Positions 1 through 7,900 of a stretch of 40,305 nt of DNA are shown piece by piece. A program made the position numbers and the translations under genes. Source of the stretch: Alcaligenaceae bacterium (lineage in GTDB: Bacteria; Pseudomonadota; Gammaproteobacteria; Burkholderiales; Burkholderiaceae_B); contig JAAYHN010000039.1 of NCBI GenBank assembly GCA_012735395.1, forward strand, positions 1-40,305. The letters are read 5' to 3'. How positions within the stretch are numbered: the first letter of the stretch is position 1; each line of letters begins with the position of its first letter. The notes under the pieces were generated by a model. That model saw nothing but the letters and a program-made list of their open reading frames with translations. It was not told the DNA's origin and ran no database searches.

Positions 1-2
1 AT

Positions 3-248
3 TCAACAGGAAAAAACGTTAGAGGCGGCATGACTCACGTTCCAACTACCTTGACAAACACCGCCCCAGATTTTGCCCAGCTCCTGGCTAAGTATGCGCA
101 AGACGACATCCGGGCCGCTACCTACTGAAAATGCGCTGTACAGGGTAACCGTTTTTTGTGGAAAGTCGGTGTTGGCCTGGGCGGCATTGCCAAGGCAGGC
201 AAAAGATAACGCAGCGGCAATTAGCGTGGTTTTCTTGAAAAATAACAT
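3..248 (-). pseudogene. N-terminal fragment of Bug/TctC-family tripartite tricarboxylate receptor (signal peptide plus first beta/alpha unit)
   Basis: Minus ORF MLFFKKTTLIAAALSFACLGNAAQANTDFPQKTVTLYSAFSVGSGPDVVLRILSQELGKIWG has a signal peptide and the typical 'FP.K.V.L..AFS.GSGPDV..R.L...L' start. The reading then becomes uncharacteristic and stops near the window edge. RBS-like aggag precedes the ATG at 248. Confidence 0.55.
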
Positions 249-493
249 GGGGTCTCCTGATGCCAAAATGTATAAATGCTTGTCTTTAAAGTGGATTTTT
301 GTAATGTGACAACATATTTTTGTTTTTTTATGAGCCGCTTTATAGCAATATGGGGTTGCTTGGGCGGTTATCTTGGTGTGGCATTTGTTTGTCTATTGGT
401 TTAAGCCAACTTTTATAAAGCGCTATTATGAATGAATGGCGATTCAATTTGAAATGAAATTTCATTGTCTTTCATAACAAAAAGTATATGACA

Positions 494-532
494 GAAAAAA
501 GTCGCCAGTGGCGGATATCAACCACTGGCGAC
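494..532 (-). terminator. Rho-independent terminator for the minus-strand gene remnant at 582-700
   Basis: Perfect 11-bp inverted repeat gtcgccagtgg(501-511)/ccactggcgac(522-532), followed on the minus strand by a T-run (aaaaaa at 495-500 on +). Confidence 0.75.
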
Positions 533-581
533 GTTGGTTTTGCGGATAGGGCACCGCACTGCCTAAGCGTTGGGTGCGGTG

Positions 582-695
582 TCAGTCAACAGCGCGTAAA
601 ATTTTCTGTACTTCCTCTACATTGACAACAGTGGCCTGGCCACCCCATTCGGCACGCATCCAGGTAGCTAAGTCCGCAATTTCTTCATCATCCAA
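582..695 (-). pseudogene. C-terminal remnant of a c-type cytochrome fused in frame to a transposase fragment
   Basis: Minus-strand tail [36 protein letters not shown] resembles cytochrome c C-termini (DEEIADL.TW.R..WG..A..V...V) and not an IS701 transposase. It is followed by its own terminator. Confidence 0.5.
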
Positions 696-1258
696 CGCAC
701 GCTCAATCATGCGTTGGGCCAGTTGGGGCTTGGTCTCAAATCCCACCGATGCAGGGATGCCTGCGCTGCGGCAGCGTGCCTCGTCCTCGATCCACTCTTT
801 GGGCAGGTAGAGTTGACGATCAATGAAGGCAGCACCCCCACAGCCGGCGTAGCATAAAAAGACACCCACCTGGCTGTTCTCAATGCGACCCGCCGTGCCG
901 CTGTACTGGCACTTGACGCCTGCCGAATGCCGTCCCTTCTTGAGAAAGCCGGTTTCATCGACAATCAGCACGGCATCTTCATCACCCAGGTGCTCGATCA
1001 CGTACTCACGCAAAATGTCTCGCGCCTGGTCGGCATCCCAGTGGAGTGGGCTCGTTCGAGCAAATGCTGGACTCCGTCAGGGGTGGCATCCCGAATGAAC
1101 TCGGCCAACTGCCAGCTATTTTTACGTTCAATGTTGCTCAACAGCCCCTGCAGATAACCCAATGCCCGTGTTCTGGGCTTAGATCGCCTGAACAGGTTTG
1201 CTAGGCGACTATGGAGATTCAACAGCTCTTGCAACCAGGGTTGCACCGATACCATCAT
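696..1258 (-). mobile_element. IS701-family DDE transposase, C-terminally truncated and frameshifted
   Basis: Two overlapping minus ORFs: [41 protein letters not shown]... (998-1258) and [55 protein letters not shown]... (582-1013). Together they form the IS701 transposase N-terminal half with the first catalytic Asp region ([10 protein letters not shown]). Confidence 0.8.
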
Positions 1259-1318
1259 CGGGATTTGCTACGTTGTCCTTGATCGGGGTAGTTTGCCATA
1301 AATTCTACGGCTGTAGTA

Positions 1319-1582
1319 CTATGTGACCTAAAACGAGCGCTGGAACTGCTCCAGATCGGCTCCGGATGCGCTGATGCCGCTTTCCGTGACGGCCAAGAAG
1401 ATGCCATTCGTCACATCGTCAAGGGCAAAGGCCGCTTGCTGGTCGTGCACAAGGCAGGGTGGGGCAAGAGCTTTGTCTACTTCATCGCGACTAAGTTGCA
1501 GCGGCTAGTCGAGGAAGGCGTAGTAGAAAAGCAGAAAAGGCCTACGGGCTATGTTGTTAAGGGAAAGCAGCTGTTTGATTAA
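1319..1582 (+). pseudogene. RecQ-like helicase remnant with large internal deletion
   Basis: Frame from 1319 reads LCDLKRALELLQIGSGCADAAFRDGQEDAIRHIVKGKGRLLVVHKAGWGKSFVYFIATKL-QRLVEEGVVEKQKRPTGYVVKGKQLFD*. The helicase N-terminus with Walker A (GWGKS) is joined directly to a C-terminal tail. There is no plausible start codon. Confidence 0.6.
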
Positions 1583-1614
1583 CGTATATCGCCAGTGAGT
1601 ATTTGATTTGCTTG

Positions 1615-4600
1615 ATGTACCTGTCTGGCGCAGAAATGAATATGAAAGAAGAAAAAAATAATCTAGGCTTGGATAAGGGCAGTCTCCCACGTGTCGGCAT
1701 GCTCGCCACCGTCCGCAACCGCCGTGGTGTTATCTCCGCCGTCGAACCTTTCAGTGACAGCAAAAGCTCAGCCCTTCTGCATTTGGTCACTATCGAGTTC
1801 AGTGATGCCGATGGTGATGCCGAAGAGTCGCTGTTGTGGGAGCGTGAACGTTCCCCGGTGGTGCTGGAACCCAACGCACTGCCCAGACTAGATCGCGAAG
1901 CCCCCATGCAGCAGGACGAGTTTCTGGCCCTGCAGCGCGCCGCTCGCTGGAGTGCGCTCACTCCCTTCTTGTCAGCCAGTAATCCGGCTGAGCGCTCCGA
2001 TCCGGTCCCGACTGCTCCTGTTTACGGTGCCGTAAGTGTTGATGATTTCCAGTTAGTGCCGCTGGCTCGAGCCATGCGCATGCCACGCGTATCGCTGTTA
2101 CTGGCTGATGACGTGGGCTTGGGTAAAACCATTGAAGCCGGGCTAATCCTTGCCGAGCTGATTCGCAAGCGTCGCATTCGGCGCGTGCTGATCATTACCC
2201 CGGCATCGCTGCGCACCCAGTGGCAGCAGGAGATGGAAGAGAAGTTCTCTCTCGGCTTCGACATTGTCGACAAGGCTGCCACCCACAAGCTGCAAAAGGA
2301 AATGGGGCTGGACGCCAACCCCTGGCGGGCACTGCCGCGGATCATCACATCCTACCACTATCTGCGTCAGCCGGATGTGCTGGAACAATTCATTGCCAAC
2401 TGTGAATCGATCAAGCAGCAGGGCGGGGCACAGCTGCCCTGGGATTTGCTGATTGTCGATGAAGCGCACAACCTGATGCCGTCCAACTTTGGTGAAGACA
2501 GCGACCTGGCCAAGATGCTGCGGCTGCTGACGCCGTATTTCGAGCACCGACTGTTCCTCACAGCGACCCCGCATAACGGACATACCCGGTGCTTCTCCGG
2601 GCTGTTGGAGCAACTGGACCCGGTACGATTCACCCAAACCCCGGACTTCACCGACAAAGAACGCAAGATGATCGGCGATGTGCTGATCCGTCGACTGAAA
2701 AGTGAGATCAACGATCAGGACCGTCAGGCAGGCCGCGCGCCGCGATTTGCCAAGCGTTACCTTGAACCGCTGCCGCTGTATATGTTTAGGCCGGAGCAGG
2801 AGCTGGCGGTTGCCGTGCGTCAGTTCTGTACGCAGCTGAAAGGCATCATCCGTACAGCGCCAGAAGCACGCATGGTGCTCAATTTTGCCATTGAGATTCT
2901 GCGCAAACGGTTGCTGTCGTGCCCGGTGGCCTTTGCCGACAGCTGGCTGCGCTTCAAGGAGGGCTTGGCCACGAAGGAGGCACTGCAGGCCGCCGAAGTC
3001 GCAGCAGCCCGCCGCGCCAGTGAGGAAGACATCGACGATGACCAGGAGCGCGAGAGCCGCAGCCGGCATGCCGCTCAGGTGGTCGGCGCCTGGATGCATC
3101 CCTATGTCGAGCTACTGCAGCCAGAAATTGAGGCAATTGATGCCGCACTCAAGTCACTGGGGCTGGACAAGCAGCCTGTTATCACAGCCAAGCCGAAATC
3201 GGATGCACGCTTCGAGCGTTTGCGTGAACTGATTGGCAAGGAACTGCGTAATGCCGAGCAGTGGAAAGGTGATGAGCGCCTGATCATCTTCACCGAGTAC
3301 AAAACCACCCTCGATTACCTGGTCAATCGCCTCAATGCCGAATACAGCGCCGAGCCCGGCAGCATCTGTCAACTCTACGGTGGCATGCATGAGGATGAGC
3401 GCGAGGCCGTCAAGCGCGCCTTTAACGACCCGGATTCCCCGGTGCGTATTCTGGTGGCCACCGATGCAGCCTCCGAAGGTCTCAACCTGCAGCACACTGC
3501 CCGCCTGCTGATGCACTACGAGATACCCTGGAACCCGTCGCGTCTTGAACAGCGCAATGGTCGTATCGACCGCCACGGCCAGTCACGCGACGTCACCATT
3601 TTCCACTTCACCAGCGAAGACGACAGCGACCTGCAGTTTGTTGCCCGCGTACTGGGCAAAGTCAACGATATCCGCGAGGATCTAGGATCGGTCGGTGAAC
3701 TCTTTGATGCAGCCTTCCAGCGCCGCATGATGGAGATGAATGAAGACCAGGATGTGCTGGGTGATCTGGACCTGCAGATCAATAACCGACGCAGCGCCAC
3801 GGAAGATGCACAGGTGCATACCGACGAGCGTGGCGAAGAGGAAAAGCAGCGTCTGCAACAACTGATGGACGATCTGGATTTAAGCCCCGACACCCTCAAG
3901 GCAACCCTGACTATCGCCATGGGACTGGGTGCGACCCGCGAGGTACTGGAGGGGCCGGATACGCTGGGTCGGATGCGGCTTCGCACACCGCTACCCAGCC
4001 GCTGGCAGGCCGTGGTCGATGATAGTCTGCGACTGCCCTCACAAAAGGGTGTCAGCGGCGCCATGCCTTGGCTGGTGTTCGATAACCGTTTTTTCATTCA
4101 CAACGTTAATGGGCGGCCGGTATTTCGCCCCTCACCCGACACGGTATTGCTGCATCTGGGGCATCCGTTGTTGCGTCAGTCGCTCAATGCCTTTGCGCGT
4201 CTGCGCTTCCCCGGTGGCCAGGCTGACTTCCAGCCGCCCAGCCGCTGGTTGGTGAGTCGGGGAGAGGTCCCCGCCGGCGCCCAGGCGCTGGTGCTGTTCA
4301 CGGTTGAGGAAATGGCCGTCAACGATCTGCGTGAAACCTTTCACCACTGGACGCGAACTCTGGCACTTCCAGTGCAAAACAGCGCACTGGGTCAGCCATT
4401 ACCCTACAACGGGCCTCACTGTGGCCAACTTGGCAGACAAAGCGCAGGTGATATGGCCGCTGCCCGTGATCTTTGGGATGACATCGAAGACGACATCAGA
4501 ACCTTGCTGGCCTGCTATCGCCGCGAGTTGACTCAGACCCTGCGCACCCAGCTGAAATCTGCCTATGACCAGGCCAAGAGCCATGAAAAAGAGGCCTTTG

Positions 4601-4920
4601 AGCAACGCATTCGTGAAGTGGCAGCCCTGCAGAAGGTCCAGAGCATCGACAAGCTGAAGCGGGAAATCGAGGAGCAGCGCAAGACCCATATTCAGTTCAG
4701 CCTGCTCGACGACGCCGACGCCCTGGCTGAAAAGCGCCTGCGCGATCTGGAGGATGAACTCAAACGTCGGCAGAACCAGTTTGGCGACCTGCAGGAGCGC
4801 TTGAGTCAAGAGAAGATCCGCATTCTTGAACAGGTGCTGCCACGCCGCTTTGCCCTGCGTGGCGAAGCCCAGGTATTCCCGGTCACCATTGAAATTCGCT
4901 TTCCGGAGGTGAGTGTATGA
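1615..4920 (+). CDS. DrmD-like SNF2-family helicase of a DISARM-related defence system
   Basis: Motifs LLLADDVGLGKTIEAGLILAEL, LLIVDEAHNLMP, FLTATPHNGH, IIFTEYKTTLDYLV, ILVATDAASEGLNLQ and NPSRLEQRNGRIDRHGQ; C-terminal coiled coil. ORF track starts at TTG 1603; ATGs at 1615, 1636 and 1642 are alternatives. Confidence 0.88.
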   Translation: MYLSGAEMNMKEEKNNLGLDKGSLPRVGMLATVRNRRGVISAVEPFSDSKSSALLHLVTIEFSDADGDAEESLLWERERSPVVLEPNALPRLDREAPMQQDEFLALQRAARWSALTPFLSASNPAERSDPVPTAPVYGAVSVDDFQLVPLARAMRMPRVSLLLADDVGLGKTIEAGLILAELIRKRRIRRVLIITPASLRTQWQQEMEEKFSLGFDIVDKAATHKLQKEMGLDANPWRALPRIITSYHYLRQPDVLEQFIANCESIKQQGGAQLPWDLLIVDEAHNLMPSNFGEDSDLAKMLRLLTPYFEHRLFLTATPHNGHTRCFSGLLEQLDPVRFTQTPDFTDKERKMIGDVLIRRLKSEINDQDRQAGRAPRFAKRYLEPLPLYMFRPEQELAVAVRQFCTQLKGIIRTAPEARMVLNFAIEILRKRLLSCPVAFADSWLRFKEGLATKEALQAAEVAAARRASEEDIDDDQERESRSRHAAQVVGAWMHPYVELLQPEIEAIDAALKSLGLDKQPVITAKPKSDARFERLRELIGKELRNAEQWKGDERLIIFTEYKTTLDYLVNRLNAEYSAEPGSICQLYGGMHEDEREAVKRAFNDPDSPVRILVATDAASEGLNLQHTARLLMHYEIPWNPSRLEQRNGRIDRHGQSRDVTIFHFTSEDDSDLQFVARVLGKVNDIREDLGSVGELFDAAFQRRMMEMNEDQDVLGDLDLQINNRRSATEDAQVHTDERGEEEKQRLQQLMDDLDLSPDTLKATLTIAMGLGATREVLEGPDTLGRMRLRTPLPSRWQAVVDDSLRLPSQKGVSGAMPWLVFDNRFFIHNVNGRPVFRPSPDTVLLHLGHPLLRQSLNAFARLRFPGGQADFQPPSRWLVSRGEVPAGAQALVLFTVEEMAVNDLRETFHHWTRTLALPVQNSALGQPLPYNGPHCGQLGRQSAGDMAAARDLWDDIEDDIRTLLACYRRELTQTLRTQLKSAYDQAKSHEKEAFEQRIREVAALQKVQSIDKLKREIEEQRKTHIQFSLLDDADALAEKRLRDLEDELKRRQNQFGDLQERLSQEKIRILEQVLPRRFALRGEAQVFPVTIEIRFPEVSV

Positions 4921-7900
4921 GTCTGCATGCAGAAGGATGGGCACAGCTGCGGCATGGCGGCCTGTTGATATCTCCGGCCAAACTGGATGAGTTCTTTCCA
5001 GATCCGGCCGCGGCCATGTCCGATTACCAGGCTGACAAGCTCCGCCGCGCCCTCACGGCCTTTGATGGCAGCAGCGAGACGCTGGGCAACCTGCTAGATT
5101 ACATCCTGCAGGACCTTTCGGGTCTGCCTGCCGAAGAGTGGCAAAAAGCCCAGGCTGTCGACAGCCGCTGGGCGGTACGCAGCTTCACTGGTGTTCTGAT
5201 CAAACCCCGCCGCCTGTGGCTGGGGCCAAACGGGGAAACCCTGGCCGTGTTCACCCCCGACGATAGCGGTTCGCGGCAGTTTGCCAGCCGTCTGGGTGTC
5301 GGGCGTTCAAAACAGTTGCTTGGCCGGGTGGTGGAATGGCTGCGTCGTACCGGGCAGGCACTGGCACTGGTCACTAATGGCCGGCAATGGCGGTTGGTGT
5401 ACGCCGGTGCCGATTACGAGGCCTGGTGTGAATGGGATATCGAACTTTGGTTCAGTGAGGGGCAGCCGGCAGCGCAAACGCTGATCTGGCGCACGCTGCT
5501 CAACCGCAGCACCCTGCTGGCAGAGCAAGGTCAGAACCGCTTGTTGCAGGCGATCAGCGCCTCACGCAAGGGCCAGGCTGAACTGTCCAATGTGCTGGGC
5601 GAGCGTGTTCGTCAGGGCGTCGAGGAGCTGATCACTGCCTCCCACGTCGCTATCGAGCAGGCCCAGCAGCAAGGGCAGGCTCACGATTACAAGGACCTGT
5701 ATGTGGCTGGCTCGCGCATCATCATGCGCTGCATCATTACCCTGTTTGCCGAAGCCCGCGGCCTGATGCCGGTCGACAACTCGATTTACCAGCAGGCCTA
5801 CAGTCTGGAAGGGCTGCGCCATCAGCTGGATCGGCGTGCCGGTGGCCGCGGCAACGAACGCTTGAGTCAGGGCCGTAGTGCTTGGCCGCGCCTGATTGGC
5901 TTGTTCAATCTGATCCACGAAGGCTCCGCCCATGAGCGCCTGAGTGTCCCGCAATACGGTGGCGCGCTGTTTGAGCCGGGCAGCCCTGCCAGTGACGACG
6001 GTATTTCGCGCGCGCTGGCGCTGCTGGAAAGCAGTCAGAACCTGGTCAGCGACCTGCAGGTACACAAGCTGCTGCGCCTGCTGACCCGCACCAAGATGAA
6101 AGTGCGTCAGGGCCGCAGCAGCCGCTGGGTGGATGCGCCGGTGGATTTCTCCACCCTGTCCTCGGAATACATCGGCATTCTCTATGAGGGCCTGCTTGAT
6201 TTTGAATTGAAGCAAGCCGCTGATAACGACCCGGTCATCTTCCTGGCGGTCGGCAACCAGCCGGCGCTGACCCTGTCACAGCTGGAAGCCATGGATGACA
6301 AGGCGATCAAGCAGCTGTTTGAGGCGCTGAAGAAAAAAGACTCCACCGGTGACGACAGTGAGGAGGAGGCGGATGAGGGCGTCGAAGAATCCGCTGACCT
6401 CGATGACAGCAGCGATGACGAGGCGGACGCCGTCGAAGACGACTCAGAGGAAGACACCAACACCAGTGACGACAGCGAAGAGCTGACCCTCAGCGAAGAT
6501 CATCTGCTGCGCGCCAACACCTGGCTACAGCATGCCGCGCAGATTGCCGGGCTGGTGAAAAAGCCCCGTGGCCGCAAAGCCAATACCGCTGCCGACGAAG
6601 CCCAGCAGGCGCTGGAAAAGGCCGCCAAGCAGCTCTGCGCCCGCATTGTGGCGCCCGGCCAGTTTTTTCTGGTGCGCTGGGGTGGGACCCGCAAGGGCGC
6701 GGGCACCTTCTATACCCGTCCGCAACTGGCCGCACCCACCGTGCGCCGTACCCTGCAGCCGCTGGCCTATGACGCCGTGCAAACCGAGACCGACCCGCGC
6801 ACCGGCCTGGACAGCGTGGTGGAGTGGGCACCGAAAACCCCGGAACAGATACTGGCCCTGAAAGTGTGCGATCCGGCCATGGGCTCTGGCTCCTTCCTCG
6901 CTGGCGCCCTGCGCTACCTCACCGAAGCGCTCACCCAGTCGCTGTTCCATCACAAACTGATCGAGCGCAGCGAAGACGGCGGTGTGCCGCGCATGGCCGA
7001 CGGCAAGCTGGCTGAACTGCTCAGCGACGAGATGACCAAGCTCAACCCCAAGGATGATGGTTTTGAAGAGGCCCTGCGCGCCCAGCTCAAGCGTCACATT
7101 GTGGAGCGATGCCTGTACGGTGTGGACCTTGATCCGCTGGCGGTGGAACTGGGGCGTATGGCGCTGTGGGTCGAAACCATGGATCGCGACCTGCCCTTTG
7201 GTTTCCTCGACCACAAGCTCAAGGTCGGTAACGCCCTGGTCGGTACCTGGTTCGATACCTACCGTGATTACCCGGCCATGGCCTGGCAGCGCGAGGGCGG
7301 TGACAAGGATTACCAGAAGAACAAGCCGGACAACCTGATCAACCACTGGTACGAGGACGCTAAAGGAAAGCGCAAGGGCGACGTCTTTACCGATGCGATC
7401 AAGGCGCGAGCCAAAGCCGTGCCTGAACAACTGCAGGCGCTGCTCAGCGGCCAGCTGACACTGGAAGGCGGGCTGGACGCGGCCAATGTGCACGACGAGC
7501 TGCTCAAGGTGTTCCGCAAACTGCATCGCCTGCCGGTGCATGAAAGTGAAAAGCGCGCCGAGATATACCAGCAGGAGGTGCTGAACAACCCGCACTACCA
7601 CGCCCTGAAAGCACGTATGGATCTGTGGTGTGCACTATGGTTCTGGCCGGGTGAGCAGATCGAGCTGGCCCCCTTGCCACGCGAGTTTGCCAACCCCACA
7701 GAGCAGGCACTGGCCATTGTCGCCGAGGTGGCGCGCCGCCAGCGCTTCTTCCACTGGGAGCTGGAGTTCCCGGATGTGTTCACCGCCAGCCAGGACGGTT
7801 TTGATGCGCTGTTGGGCAACCCGCCGTGGGAAATCCAGAAGCCCAACTCCAAGGAATTTTTCTCCAACCACGACCCGCTCTACCGCGCCTACGGCAAGCA

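Noticed and set aside
1040-1049. Programmed frameshift in the transposase
   Set aside because: No slippery A6/A7 motif; a 5-bp tandem duplication explains it, and the gene is also truncated.
1-1600. Left attachment site (copy of the yicC 3' end)
   Set aside because: I scanned for the yicC tail sequence and saw no convincing copy; the left boundary is probably outside the window.
2143-3099. 318-aa minus-strand ORF inside the SNF2 helicase
   Set aside because: Antisense to Walker A/DEAH region; no domain signature.
6525-7601. 358-aa minus-strand ORF inside the methylase
   Set aside because: Antisense to conserved SAM-binding methylase motifs; composition (His/Gln-rich) typical of shadow frames.
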